A stretch of 64,000 nt of DNA from Microbacterium keratanolyticum. GTDB lineage: Bacteria > Actinomycetota > Actinomycetes > Actinomycetales > Microbacteriaceae. Positions 25,366-35,001 of the stretch are shown one piece after another (the stretch's first letter is position 1; each line of letters opens with the position of its first letter). The notes below the pieces were generated by a model. That model did not search any database. It was not told where the DNA came from and saw only the letters and a list, made by a program, of their open reading frames with translations. The stretch covers positions 2,728,001-2,792,000 of the forward strand of contig NZ_JAFBBQ010000001.1 in the NCBI RefSeq assembly GCF_016907255.1, written 5' to 3'. The position numbers and the translations under genes are program-made.

Positions 25366-27165
25366 ATGACCACCCGGGCCACTCGCAGTCCACGGCGACG
25401 GACGGTCGTCGCTCTCGCGGTCATCCTGATCATCATCGGCGCCTTCGTCGTCCGTCTCGTCGACATTCAGGTGGTCAATGCGGCATCCCATGTCGAGGAG
25501 TCGATGGACACCGGCCAACTCGGGGACTCGCGTCCGATCGCCGGAACCCGGGGACCCATTCTCGACGCGAACGGGACCGTCCTGGCCCAGAGCACGCTCG
25601 TCTACGATGCCGCACTTGACCCGCTGACGATTCGGGTTCTCGAAGAGGACGAGGAGAATCCGCCGAAGACGCCATGGAACGAGGCATCCGACAAGATCGG
25701 TGCTGTCCTGGGCATGACCGGTGATCAGGTGCGCGCACTTGTCGACGATGCGCTGGCGGAGAACGACGAGTCGCGCTGGACGCAGCTGAAGAAGGGACTC
25801 AACACCGAGCAGTTCCTTGCACTTCGCGAACTGCGGCTGCCCTATCTGTCCATGCCCGCGCGTGACGTGCGGACGTATCCGAACGGTGCGGTCGCGGGAA
25901 ACATCCTGGGTTTCATGGGTGACGCCGACGAGGAGCGACCGGACGGAGTTCCCCTGGAGGGCATGGAGCTCATGCAGGACCAGTGCCTGCGTCCGACCGC
26001 CGGCGTCGAGTCCTTCCTGACGGGTGCCGACGGTGTCGTGATCCCGGGCAGCCACAAGGAGAAGCCCGCTGTCAACGGTGGTTCTCTGACCCTCACCATC
26101 AACAGTGAGCTGCAGTGGTATCTGCAGCAGATGATCGCGGAGGAGACCGCCCGTCAGGGCGCGCTCAACGGCTCCGTGCTGGTCGTGGAGGTCAAGACCG
26201 GAAAGATCCGCGCGGCGGCCGAGTACCCGACGGTCGATCCCAACGATGTGTCGGCCTCGGATGAGGGCGACCGCGGCGCGCGGATCTTCCGTCGCACCTT
26301 CGAGCCGGGCTCGACGTTCAAGGTGGTGACCGCTGCTGCGGTGATGGAGGGTGCAGGGGCCAACGCGGGCACGCGGGTCACCGCGTCCAGCCGCGAGGAG
26401 TTCCCCAACGGCGCCGTCGTCAACGACGCCTTCCCGCACCCGACGTACGACTACACCCTCGCGGGAGCGCTCATCGACTCCTCGAACGTCGCTCTGTCGA
26501 AGTTCGGTGACATGGTCTCGCCGCAGGTGCGCTACGACTACCTGAAGAAGTTCGGCGTCGGCGAGAAGACGGCCATCGACTTCCAGGGCGAAGAGCCGGG
26601 CATGCTGCACCCGGTCGAAGACTGGGACAACCAGTCGCACTACACGACGACCTTCGGCCAGTTCTACACCGTGACCGCGCCCCAGGTCGCGAGCGCGTAC
26701 CAGGCGATCGCGAACGGTGGCGTGAAGATTCCGCTCTCGCTCGTGGAGTCGTGCACGACGGCGGACGGCGAGGTCGCGAAGATCGATGCGGGCAAGCCCG
26801 AGCGGATCATCGCTGAGAGCACCGCCTCCGAGCTGTCTCGCATGATCGAGAACGTGGCCGTGCAGGGTGGGCTCGCGGAAGACATCGTCGTCCCGGGATA
26901 CCGCATCGCGGCGAAGACCGGAACGGCGGAGGTTCCCGACGGCAACGGCGGCTACAAGCCGGGAATCTACTTCACCAGCATGGTCGGATACGCGCCCGCC
27001 GACGACCCCGAGTACGTCGTGATCGTGACGCTGGACGAGCCCACTAGGGTAACCTCGTCTGCGGCCACAGCGTCCGCCTTCCAGAAGGCGATGACTCAGG
27101 TTCTGAAGACCTACCGCGTGCTGCCGTCCTCCGTTCCGATGGACGAGCTTCTCCCGAAATACTGA
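25366..27165 (+). CDS. ftsI: Septal peptidoglycan transpeptidase, penicillin-binding protein 2/3 type
   Basis: 599 residues. A short basic tail and one transmembrane helix (about 12-33) anchor it in the membrane; the dimerisation domain follows (SRPIAGTRGPILDANG...). The transpeptidase domain has all three penicillin-binding motifs: S316-TF-K319, S372-S-N374 and K517-T-G. It crosslinks septal peptidoglycan with FtsW. RBS GGAGAG precedes ATG 25366. Only 34 nt separate it from murF; the murE gene usually found between them is missing. Confidence 0.96.
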   Translation: MTTRATRSPRRRTVVALAVILIIIGAFVVRLVDIQVVNAASHVEESMDTGQLGDSRPIAGTRGPILDANGTVLAQSTLVYDAALDPLTIRVLEEDEENPPKTPWNEASDKIGAVLGMTGDQVRALVDDALAENDESRWTQLKKGLNTEQFLALRELRLPYLSMPARDVRTYPNGAVAGNILGFMGDADEERPDGVPLEGMELMQDQCLRPTAGVESFLTGADGVVIPGSHKEKPAVNGGSLTLTINSELQWYLQQMIAEETARQGALNGSVLVVEVKTGKIRAAAEYPTVDPNDVSASDEGDRGARIFRRTFEPGSTFKVVTAAAVMEGAGANAGTRVTASSREEFPNGAVVNDAFPHPTYDYTLAGALIDSSNVALSKFGDMVSPQVRYDYLKKFGVGEKTAIDFQGEEPGMLHPVEDWDNQSHYTTTFGQFYTVTAPQVASAYQAIANGGVKIPLSLVESCTTADGEVAKIDAGKPERIIAESTASELSRMIENVAVQGGLAEDIVVPGYRIAAKTGTAEVPDGNGGYKPGIYFTSMVGYAPADDPEYVVIVTLDEPTRVTSSAATASAFQKAMTQVLKTYRVLPSSVPMDELLPKY

Positions 27166-27199
27166 TGATCGGCGCTTCGCGCCCGAAGGAATCTGTCGC

Positions 27200-28615
27200 A
27201 TGATCGCCCTGTCCCTTGCGGAGATTGCAGGCCTCCTCGGAGGCACCCTGCATCTCGTCGGCGACGACACCGCTGACACCCTCGTCGACGGCACCGTCGA
27301 TACCGATTCGCGTCTCATCGCACCGGGCGGCATCTTCGTCGCCAAGCCCGGTGAGGAGACCGACGGCCACCGCTTCGTCGGCGCAGCCGTCGCGAACGGC
27401 GCAGCCCTCGCGCTCGTGGAGCACGTCGTCGATGAGCCCGTGTCTCAGATCGTCGTCGCCGATGTCGTCGATGCACTCGCTGTGCTCGCCGAGGCTGTCG
27501 TCGCGCGGGTGCGCGCCGCCGGCAACCTGCGGATCGTCGGGGTCACAGGGTCCAATGGCAAGACGACGACGAAGAACTTCCTCCTCCGCATCCTGAGCGA
27601 TGAGGGCGAGACGGTGGCGCCGATCGCCTCGTTCAACAACGAGGTGGGCGCTCCGTTGACGATGCTCCGCGTGACGGAGCAGACCCGATACCTGGTGTGC
27701 GAGTTCGGCGCCAGCGCGCCAGGCGAGATCGCGCGCCTGGCGGGTTTGGTGCACCCGGACGTGTCGATCGTGCTCATGGTGGGCCTCGCACATGCGGGCG
27801 GCTTCGGCGGGATCGAGGAGACCGCCCGCGCGAAGGCGGAGCTCGTGACGGCCACCCGCGACGGCGGGACGGTCGTGCTCAACCTGGATGATCCTCGCGT
27901 GTTCGCGATGCGCGCCCTTGCGGAAGAGCGCGGACTTCAGGTGCGCGGATTCGGACAGGGTGCGGCCGCCGATGTGCGCGCCGAAGACATCGCCGTCAGC
28001 GCCACGGGCACGTCGTGTCTCATCGTGGATGCGGACGGGCAGCGTCTTCCGCTTCGCCTCCAGGTCCTGGGAGCGCACCACATCAACAACGCGCTTGCGG
28101 CGATCGCAGCTGTCTCGGTACTCGGTGTATCCACCCAGGACGCGATCTCGCGCCTGGAGACTGTGGAGATCGCCGAGCGCTGGCGCATGCAGCCGATGGG
28201 CGGCGACCGCGTGCGCATCATCAACGATGCCTACAACGCCAGCCCAGACTCGATGGCTGCGGCGCTGCGCACTCTTGCGCAGATCGTCGAGCCGGGACAG
28301 CGCACCGTCGCCGTTCTCGGCGCGATGAGCGAGCTCGGCGAGAATGCCGGAGAAGAGCACGACCGGATCGGTCTGCTCGCCGTCCGCTTGAACATTCAGC
28401 GGATCGTCGTCGTCGGCGCCGATGCCCGACGTCTCTTCCTCGCTGCGATCGGGGAGGGGTCCTGGGATGGCGAAGCCGTCTTCTTCCCGACATCCGATGA
28501 AGCCTTCGCCTATCTGCAGACGGAACTGCGAGAAGGAGACCGTGTGCTGGTGAAGTCGTCGAACTCCGCCGGTTTGCGGCATCTGGGCGATCGTCTGGGA
28601 GAATCGTTCTCGTGA
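27200..28615 (+). CDS. murF: UDP-N-acetylmuramoyl-tripeptide-D-alanyl-D-alanine ligase
   Basis: 471 residues. It adds D-Ala-D-Ala to the UDP-MurNAc-tripeptide. The Mur-ligase P-loop is VGVTGSNGKTTTKNFL, followed by a NNEVGAPLTML motif typical of MurF rather than MurE or MurD, and the C-terminal INDAYNASPDSM. RBS GAAGGAAT precedes ATG 27200. Its stop overlaps the mraY start (GTGA). Given that murE is absent, I checked that this gene is MurF and not MurE: the TTTKNFL and DAYNA(S/N)P signatures are those of MurF. Confidence 0.95.
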   Translation: MIALSLAEIAGLLGGTLHLVGDDTADTLVDGTVDTDSRLIAPGGIFVAKPGEETDGHRFVGAAVANGAALALVEHVVDEPVSQIVVADVVDALAVLAEAVVARVRAAGNLRIVGVTGSNGKTTTKNFLLRILSDEGETVAPIASFNNEVGAPLTMLRVTEQTRYLVCEFGASAPGEIARLAGLVHPDVSIVLMVGLAHAGGFGGIEETARAKAELVTATRDGGTVVLNLDDPRVFAMRALAEERGLQVRGFGQGAAADVRAEDIAVSATGTSCLIVDADGQRLPLRLQVLGAHHINNALAAIAAVSVLGVSTQDAISRLETVEIAERWRMQPMGGDRVRIINDAYNASPDSMAAALRTLAQIVEPGQRTVAVLGAMSELGENAGEEHDRIGLLAVRLNIQRIVVVGADARRLFLAAIGEGSWDGEAVFFPTSDEAFAYLQTELREGDRVLVKSSNSAGLRHLGDRLGESFS

Positions 28616-29721
28616 GGTCACTGCTAGCCGCGGCGGCGATATCGTTCGCCTTCACCCTGTTTCTGACCCCGGTCTTCCTCCGGCTGTTCCGGAAATGGGG
28701 CTGGGGACAGGTGATTCGCACCCCCGAAGCGATCGAGAACCCGAGCCACTACGAAAAGCGCGGCACTCCGACGATGGGCGGCACGATCTTCATCGTCGGC
28801 ACCATCGTCGGCTACGGCGTGGGCACCTACGCCGGCGGCAGCTACCCGACGGTGTCCGGCCTCCTGGTGCTCTGGCTGATGGTCGGCTTCGGGATCGTGG
28901 GCTTCATCGACGACTTCATGAAGGTGCGGAGCCAGCGCAGCCTGGGGCTTTCCGGCTGGCGCAAGGTGATCGGCCAGATCCTCGTGATGGTCCCGTTCGG
29001 GATCGTCGCTCTCACCGTCCCGAATGTGTGGGGTCAGCTTCCTGCGAGTGAGTTCGTCTCCCTCTTCCGCGACATCCCGGTGCTGTGGCTGTTCGCTTTC
29101 GGCCCGATCGTCGGCTGGATCATCTACCTGATCTGGATCTCGATCATCGGCATCGCGACGTCGAACAGCGTCAACCTCACCGACGGTCTGGACGGCCTTG
29201 CTGCCGGCGCCGGCGTGTTCGCCGTGAGCGCGTACAGCCTGATCGCGTTCTGGCAGTTCAAGCAGTCGTGCATCGCCTCGGGGCTTGAGCCCTCGGTGCA
29301 GGACGGATGCTACGACGTGGCCAACCCCTTCGACCTCGCCGTCGTCTCAGCGGCCTTCGCCGGCGCGCTCATCGGTTTCCTCTGGTGGAACGCGCCCAAG
29401 GCGCAGGTCTTCATGGGTGACGTCGGCTCCATGGCGATCGGTGGTGTGATCGCCGCGATGGCGATTCTGACGCGCACTGAGCTCCTGCTCGTGCTGGTTG
29501 CTGGTGTCTTCGTGCTCTCGTCGGGCTCGGTCATCCTGCAGCGCCTCTACTTCAAGCTGACCCGCGGCAAGCGCCTGTTCCTGATGAGCCCGTTCCACCA
29601 CCATCTGGAGATGCGCGGCTGGCAGGAGGTCACGATCGTGGTGCGCCTGTGGATTATCGCGGGCCTTCTCGCCGCGTCTGGTGTCGGTCTCTTCTATGTC
29701 GAGTGGCTGAGCCGCGCATGA
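28612..29721 (+). CDS. mraY: Phospho-N-acetylmuramoyl-pentapeptide-transferase
   Basis: 369 residues with about ten transmembrane helices. It transfers phospho-MurNAc-pentapeptide to undecaprenyl phosphate, making lipid I. Conserved cytoplasmic motifs are KRGTPTMGG, the Asp pair in GFIDDFMKV, NLTDGLDGLA and MSPFHHHLE. GTG 28612 overlaps the murF stop, and the mraY stop overlaps the murD ATG (ATGA), so the run is translationally coupled. Confidence 0.97.
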   Translation: MRSLLAAAAISFAFTLFLTPVFLRLFRKWGWGQVIRTPEAIENPSHYEKRGTPTMGGTIFIVGTIVGYGVGTYAGGSYPTVSGLLVLWLMVGFGIVGFIDDFMKVRSQRSLGLSGWRKVIGQILVMVPFGIVALTVPNVWGQLPASEFVSLFRDIPVLWLFAFGPIVGWIIYLIWISIIGIATSNSVNLTDGLDGLAAGAGVFAVSAYSLIAFWQFKQSCIASGLEPSVQDGCYDVANPFDLAVVSAAFAGALIGFLWWNAPKAQVFMGDVGSMAIGGVIAAMAILTRTELLLVLVAGVFVLSSGSVILQRLYFKLTRGKRLFLMSPFHHHLEMRGWQEVTIVVRLWIIAGLLAASGVGLFYVEWLSRA

Positions 29722-31256
29722 GCACCCGCGATCTGGACGGGCTGACCAGCTGGCATGCGGACTGGGCCGGGCTGCGGGTTGCAGTCCTCGGCCTGTCGAT
29801 GACCGGCTTCTCGGTCGCCGACACGCTCACCGAACTGGGCGCTGAGGTTCTTGTGTTCTCCGAGAGCGCCAGCGAGGAGTACTCCCGTCTGGTGCCTGTG
29901 ATCGGCGCCAGGCTGCACCTCGGCGCGCTGGATTCCGTACCCGCCGAACTCGTGGAGTTCGCGCCGGATGTCGTGATCGCCTCGCCGGGCTTCGCGCCGA
30001 CGCATCCGCTGATCGTCTGGACGCAGCAGCAGTCGATCGCACTCTGGGGTGACATCGAGCTCGCCTGGCGCGTGCGAGACAAAGTCGTACGCGAAGACGG
30101 CACTCCCGCGGAGTGGGTGCTCATCACGGGCACCAACGGCAAGACGACGACGACCCGGATGACGGCCACGATGCTCGTCGCCGGCGGTCTGCGTGCCGCG
30201 CCCTGCGGGAACATCGGCGTGCCCGTGCTGGATGCTGTGCGCGATCCGGCCGGATTCGACGTGCTCGTGGTGGAACTCTCCAGCCACCAGCTCTGGTACC
30301 TCGGCAACAGCGCCCCCGCGGCGCAGATGATCCCTCATGCCTCCGTATGCCTGAACCTCGCGGACGATCACCTGGTGTGGCATGGCAGCGCGGAGGCCTA
30401 CCGCGCGGCGAAGGCGCTCGTCTACCGCAACACCAAGGTCGCGTGCATCTACAACAAGGCGGATCTCGCGACACGTGAGATGGTCGAAGAGGCCGACGTG
30501 ATCGAGGGCGCACGAGCGATCGGCTTCGACCTCGGAATTCCGGGGCCGAGTGACTTCGGTGTCGTGGAGGGGATCGTCGTGGATCGCGCCTTCGCCGCGA
30601 ACCGGGCTACCTCCGCGCAGGAGCTGACCACCGTCGCCGAGCTCGCAGAACGCGGCCTCGCCGCACCGCACATGGTGCAGAACATCCTGGCGGCTGCGGC
30701 TCTTGCCCGCTCGCTCGGGGTGGAACCGTCAGCGATCCGTGAGGCGCTGGAGGGGTTCCGTCTGGATCCGCACCGCATTGAGGTCGTCGCCCGCTCGGCA
30801 GGCGTGACCTGGGTGGACGACTCGAAGGCGACCAACCCGCACGCTGCGCGCTCGTCGCTGCAGGCCTTCCCGGGTGCTGTGTGGGTCGTCGGCGGTGACC
30901 TCAAGGGCGTCGATCTCAGCGGTCTCATCGCGGAGGCTGCGGCGGCCCTGCGCGCTGCCGTCGTCATCGGCGTCGCGCGCAGCGAGGTTGTCGCGGCGTT
31001 CGAGCGACACGCGCCGATGGTGCCCGTCTTCGAGGTCGTCCCCGGCGAAACTGAAGAGGTCATGACCCGAGTCGTTGAACTGGCGGCGGGGATTGCGCGG
31101 GACGGCGACACTGTGTTGCTGGCACCGGCCGCAGCATCCTTCGATCAGTTCGCAAGTTACGAGGACCGTGGCCACCGCTTCGCCGAAGCGGTGCGGGACT
31201 GGATCGGCCGGGGGAGCGCGCATGACGCAGGTGACACGCCCCGAAGCGAGCGCTGA
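29718..31256 (+). CDS. murD: UDP-N-acetylmuramoyl-L-alanine-D-glutamate ligase
   Basis: 512 residues. It adds D-Glu to UDP-MurNAc-L-Ala. The ATP loop is ITGTNGKTTTTRMTA, with the downstream NIGVPVLDA and ELSSHQLW motifs of MurD and the C-terminal WVDDSKATNPHAA and GGDLKGVDLS. ATG 29718 overlaps the mraY stop; the in-frame upstream ATG at 29649 is inside mraY and is unlikely. The 3' end overlaps ftsW by 35 nt. Confidence 0.95.
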   Translation: MSTRDLDGLTSWHADWAGLRVAVLGLSMTGFSVADTLTELGAEVLVFSESASEEYSRLVPVIGARLHLGALDSVPAELVEFAPDVVIASPGFAPTHPLIVWTQQQSIALWGDIELAWRVRDKVVREDGTPAEWVLITGTNGKTTTTRMTATMLVAGGLRAAPCGNIGVPVLDAVRDPAGFDVLVVELSSHQLWYLGNSAPAAQMIPHASVCLNLADDHLVWHGSAEAYRAAKALVYRNTKVACIYNKADLATREMVEEADVIEGARAIGFDLGIPGPSDFGVVEGIVVDRAFAANRATSAQELTTVAELAERGLAAPHMVQNILAAAALARSLGVEPSAIREALEGFRLDPHRIEVVARSAGVTWVDDSKATNPHAARSSLQAFPGAVWVVGGDLKGVDLSGLIAEAAAALRAAVVIGVARSEVVAAFERHAPMVPVFEVVPGETEEVMTRVVELAAGIARDGDTVLLAPAAASFDQFASYEDRGHRFAEAVRDWIGRGSAHDAGDTPRSER

Positions 31257-32451
31257 CAGTCCGTCGCGAGGTCTTGCCGCACGAGTGACGTTGGGACGCG
31301 TCTTCGCGCCCGTCTCCACGGAGTTCGTGCTGATCGCCTCGACGACGCTGCTGCTGACGATCTTCGGACTCGTGATGGTGCTGTCCGCGACCAGCGCCAC
31401 TGAGGGGAGTGACGGACCCTACGGTGTCGTGATGAGGCAGGGCGTGTTCGCGGTCATCGGCATTCCGGTGATGTTCCTGCTGAGCCGCCTTCCTGTGCTG
31501 TTCTGGAAGCGCATCGCGTGGCCGGCGCTCATCCTGGCGACGATGCTGCAGCTTCTCGTCTTCGTGCCGGGTATCGGCGTGGAGAACGACGGCAACCGGA
31601 ACTGGATCCACATCGCAGGCCAGAACCTGCAGCCGTCCGAGTTCCTCAAGCTCGCGCTGGCGCTGTGGATCGGCTATGTGCTGTATCGGAAGCAGACGCT
31701 GCTGACGCAGTGGAAGCATGTGTTCATTCCCCTCGTGCCCGTGTCCGGTCTTGTCGTGGGTACGGTTCTCGCGGGTAAAGACCTCGGAACGGCGATGATC
31801 CTCTTCCTCGTCATACTGGGCGCCCTGTTCTTCTCCGGTGTGCGGCTGCGTCTGTTCCTCCTTCCCCTGATCCTCGCGACCGTCGCCGTGATCACGCTCG
31901 TCCTGACCAGTCCTCGCCGGATGGGGCAGATCCAGAGTCTGATGAATCCGGACTCGATCGACTGCTACTACGACGACTGCTACCAGCAGCTGCACGCAGT
32001 CTGGGGCATGGCCAGCGGCGGCTTCTTCGGGCTTGGGCTCGGCAACTCGCAGGAGAAGTACGGCTGGCTGCCGGCGGCGTCCAACGACTACATCTTCGCG
32101 ATCGTCGGCGAAGAGCTGGGACTCATCGGCGGCATCCTCGTGCTCGCGCTGTACGCGGTGTTCGCGGTCGGTGCTTTCCACATCATCCGCAAGACGAACG
32201 ATCCTTTCGTCCGTATCGTCTCCGGGGCGATCACCGTCTGGGTGCTGGGACAGGCCTTGATCAACATCGGCGTCGTGCTGCGCATCTTCCCGGTGCTCGG
32301 CGTTCCTCTGCCCTTCATGTCGCAGGGTGGAACGTCGCTGTTCTCCGTCCTCCTGGCCGTCGGCGTGCTGCTCTCCTTCGCGCGGACGCTTCCGCAGACC
32401 ACGGCCGCTCCGACGCGCCCCTCAGCCCCACGGGGTAGGGTCACCAGGTGA
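31222..32451 (+). CDS. ftsW: Septal peptidoglycan polymerase (SEDS family)
   Basis: 409 residues, a polytopic membrane protein with about ten helices. SEDS glycosyltransferases polymerise lipid II; FtsW pairs with FtsI at the septum. Visible motifs include NRNWIHIAGQNLQPSEFLKLALALW, GKDLGTAMIL and PFMSQGGTSLF near the C-terminus. ATG 31222 has GGGGAG at good spacing and lies 35 nt inside murD. A short Thr/Pro/Arg cytoplasmic tail ends the protein. Its stop overlaps the murG GTG. Confidence 0.95.
   Translation: MTQVTRPEASADSPSRGLAARVTLGRVFAPVSTEFVLIASTTLLLTIFGLVMVLSATSATEGSDGPYGVVMRQGVFAVIGIPVMFLLSRLPVLFWKRIAWPALILATMLQLLVFVPGIGVENDGNRNWIHIAGQNLQPSEFLKLALALWIGYVLYRKQTLLTQWKHVFIPLVPVSGLVVGTVLAGKDLGTAMILFLVILGALFFSGVRLRLFLLPLILATVAVITLVLTSPRRMGQIQSLMNPDSIDCYYDDCYQQLHAVWGMASGGFFGLGLGNSQEKYGWLPAASNDYIFAIVGEELGLIGGILVLALYAVFAVGAFHIIRKTNDPFVRIVSGAITVWVLGQALINIGVVLRIFPVLGVPLPFMSQGGTSLFSVLLAVGVLLSFARTLPQTTAAPTRPSAPRGRVTR
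32436..32441 (+). promoter_or_regulatory. Possible internal -10 for leaderless murG
   Basis: TAGGGT, then 6 nt (CACCAG), then GTG 32448, inside the last codons of ftsW. It could give an internal promoter within the dcw cluster; coupling by the GTGA overlap is the simpler alternative. Confidence 0.3.
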
Positions 32452-33527
32452 CCACGTACCTCTTGGCCGGCGGCGGGACCGCCGGCCACGTCAATCCTCT
32501 GCTTGCCGTCGCCGATGCTCTGCGCCTGCGCGACACGGACGCGTCCGTCCTCGTTCTCGGCACTCGCGAGGGGCTGGAGGCGCGGCTGGTTCCCCAGCGC
32601 GGCTACGAGCTGCTCATCGTGGACAAGGTGCCGTTTCCTCGTCGTCCGAATGGTGCGGCACTGAAGTTCCCGCTTCGCTTCCGCCGCGCGATCGCGCAGG
32701 TGCGCGCCCACATCCGTGCACATGACGTGGATGTCGTCGTGGGATTCGGAGGCTATGCCTCGGCGCCGGCGTACATCGCTGCGCGTCGCGAGAATGTGCC
32801 GTTCGTCGTCCACGAGGCGAATGCGCGGCCGGGATTGGCGAATGTGCTCGGGGCGCGGAGCGCAGCGGCCGTGGGTGTGGCGTTCGAGGGAACACCGCTG
32901 CGTGGTGGCACCGTCGTCGGAATGCCGTTGCGCCGTGAGATCGTCGAGCTCGACCGTGAGGCACTCCGACGTGAGGCGGCCGCGGAGTTCGATCTCGCCC
33001 CCGCGCGTCCTGTGCTCCTGGTGTTCGGCGGCTCTCTGGGAGCGCAGCAGCTGAACAACGCGTTCGCCGGTTCCTGGCGTGACGTGCTCGATGCCGGATG
33101 GCAGCTGCTGCACGTGACGGGAGAGCGCTCCGACCTTCCCGATCCCGCTGTCGACGGATACACACTGCGCCGCTACATCGACCGGATGGATCTCGCCTTC
33201 GCGATCGCCGACCTCATCGTCTCGAGGGCCGGCTCTGCGACCGTCAGTGAGATCAGCGCTCTGGGAATCCCCGCGGTCTACGTGCCCTACGCAGTGGGCA
33301 ACGGCGAGCAGCGGCTCAATGCGGCCTCGGCGATCGAGGCGGGCGCTGCGCTGCTGATCGAGGATGCGACGCTGACGCCTGATCGTGTTCGCGACGAGAT
33401 CATTCCGCTCCTGCACGATGCGGGGCGCCGTTCGCAGATGGCTCAGGCCGCCGCACGCGTGGGAACGCGGACGGGCACGGAGAATCTCATCGCACTGATC
33501 GATCGGGCATTCGCGCCTCAGGCGTGA
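32448..33527 (+). CDS. murG: UDP-N-acetylglucosamine-N-acetylmuramyl-(pentapeptide) pyrophosphoryl-undecaprenol GlcNAc transferase
   Basis: 359 residues, a GT-B glycosyltransferase on the inner membrane face that converts lipid I to lipid II. N-terminal glycine-rich loop LLAGGGTAGHVNPLLAVADAL, central VVGFGGYASAPAYIAA and C-terminal LVFGGSLGAQQLNNA plus VSRAGSATVSEISALGIPAVYVPY are all diagnostic. GTG 32448 overlaps the ftsW stop. Confidence 0.96.
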   Translation: MTTYLLAGGGTAGHVNPLLAVADALRLRDTDASVLVLGTREGLEARLVPQRGYELLIVDKVPFPRRPNGAALKFPLRFRRAIAQVRAHIRAHDVDVVVGFGGYASAPAYIAARRENVPFVVHEANARPGLANVLGARSAAAVGVAFEGTPLRGGTVVGMPLRREIVELDREALRREAAAEFDLAPARPVLLVFGGSLGAQQLNNAFAGSWRDVLDAGWQLLHVTGERSDLPDPAVDGYTLRRYIDRMDLAFAIADLIVSRAGSATVSEISALGIPAVYVPYAVGNGEQRLNAASAIEAGAALLIEDATLTPDRVRDEIIPLLHDAGRRSQMAQAAARVGTRTGTENLIALIDRAFAPQA

Positions 33528-33597
33528 GACTGTTGCTGCCGGGCGCGGCGGCGCGCCCCGTGCCAGTGTCCGGACGGCGAACTAGGATGGAGCCGAC

Positions 33598-34998
33598 ATG
33601 ATTAGGCCCGATCTCTCCCTCCCGATTCCCGAGTCCATCACCGCTGCGCATTTCATCGGCATCGGCGGTTCGGGCATGAGCGGACTCGCGCGCATGTTCC
33701 TCGACGCCGGCATCCGCGTGTCCGGCAGCGATCGGGCCGACAGCGACAACCTGCGCGCCCTGGCCGAGGCCGGCGCGACGGTCTACGTGGGCCACGATGC
33801 GGCGAATCTCGGTGACGTCGACACGGTGATCCACACGGGGGCCATCTGGCCCGAGAACCCCGAATTCCTCCTCGCGAAAGAGCGTGGGCTGCACGTCATC
33901 CACCGTTCGCAGGCACTGCACTGGCTGATCGGCACCCGTCGGCTGGTGTCGGTCGCGGGCGCTCACGGCAAGACGACGTCGACCGGAATGATCGTGACGG
34001 CTCTGCGCGCTCTCGACGCCGATCCGCACTTCGTCAACGGTGGAGTGATCGAGCAGCTGGGCACCTCCAGCGGCACGGGCAGTGACGAGCTCTTCGTCAT
34101 CGAGGCGGATGAGTCCGACGGGACGTTCCTGCTGTACAACACGGCGATCGCACTGATCACGAATGTCGATCCCGACCACCTGGACCACTACGGATCCGAC
34201 GAGGCCTTCCATGAGGCTTTCGCGCGCTTCGCGGATGCGGCGACGGAGGCTGTCGTCATCTCCAGCGATGACCCGGGTGCCCTGCGTGTGCGCGCGGCGA
34301 TGGCGCATCCACGCGTCGTCTCCTTCGGGCAGGCCGAGAACGCCGACGTGCGCATCACCGACATCGATACCGATGGCCCGGTGTCTGCGACGATCTCGCA
34401 CGGTGATGACAGTGTCCGCGTGCAGTTGCGCGTTCCGGGTGCCCACAACATGATCAACGCCGCCGGAGCGATCGCCGTGCTGCGTACGCTCGGATACAGC
34501 TTGGCTGACGCGGGCCGCGCCGTGGAGGGGTTCGCGGGCACGGTTCGCCGCTTCGAGCTGCACGGTGTCGAGCGCGGTGTGAGCGTCTTCGACGACTACG
34601 CCCACCACCCGAGCGAGGTGCGTGCTGCGCTCGAAGCTGCGCGCACGGTCGTCGGCGAGGGGCGGATCATCGCGATCCAGCAGCCGCACACGTACTCGCG
34701 TACACAGCTGATGTTCCAGGAGTTCGCGGACGTCCTGGAAGAACTCGCAGATCACACGGTCATGCTCGACGTGTACGGTGCTCGCGAAGATCCGGTGCCC
34801 GGTGTCACGGGAGAGCTCGTCAGCAACGCGTTCTCCGACCAGGACCGCGTGCACTACGTGGCCGATTGGCAGCAGGCCGCCGACTACACCTCGGTGATCG
34901 CGCGCGACGGCGACTACGTCATCACGCTCGGCTGCGGCAATGTCTACCAGATCATTCCCCAGGTGCTCGACGCGCTTCGGCGCCCACCCGGAGCGTGA
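33598..34998 (+). CDS. murC: UDP-N-acetylmuramate-L-alanine ligase
   Basis: 466 residues. It adds L-Ala to UDP-MurNAc, the first peptide step. The N-terminal uridine-binding loop is [17 protein letters not shown], the ATP loop [16 protein letters not shown], and the C-terminal [16 protein letters not shown] is typical of MurC. ATG 33598 has GGAG upstream, and a TAGGAT element 9 nt before the ATG might also provide an internal start. It is followed by ftsQ after 3 nt. Confidence 0.96.
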   Translation: MIRPDLSLPIPESITAAHFIGIGGSGMSGLARMFLDAGIRVSGSDRADSDNLRALAEAGATVYVGHDAANLGDVDTVIHTGAIWPENPEFLLAKERGLHVIHRSQALHWLIGTRRLVSVAGAHGKTTSTGMIVTALRALDADPHFVNGGVIEQLGTSSGTGSDELFVIEADESDGTFLLYNTAIALITNVDPDHLDHYGSDEAFHEAFARFADAATEAVVISSDDPGALRVRAAMAHPRVVSFGQAENADVRITDIDTDGPVSATISHGDDSVRVQLRVPGAHNMINAAGAIAVLRTLGYSLADAGRAVEGFAGTVRRFELHGVERGVSVFDDYAHHPSEVRAALEAARTVVGEGRIIAIQQPHTYSRTQLMFQEFADVLEELADHTVMLDVYGAREDPVPGVTGELVSNAFSDQDRVHYVADWQQAADYTSVIARDGDYVITLGCGNVYQIIPQVLDALRRPPGA

Positions 34999-35001
34999 GC
35001 C

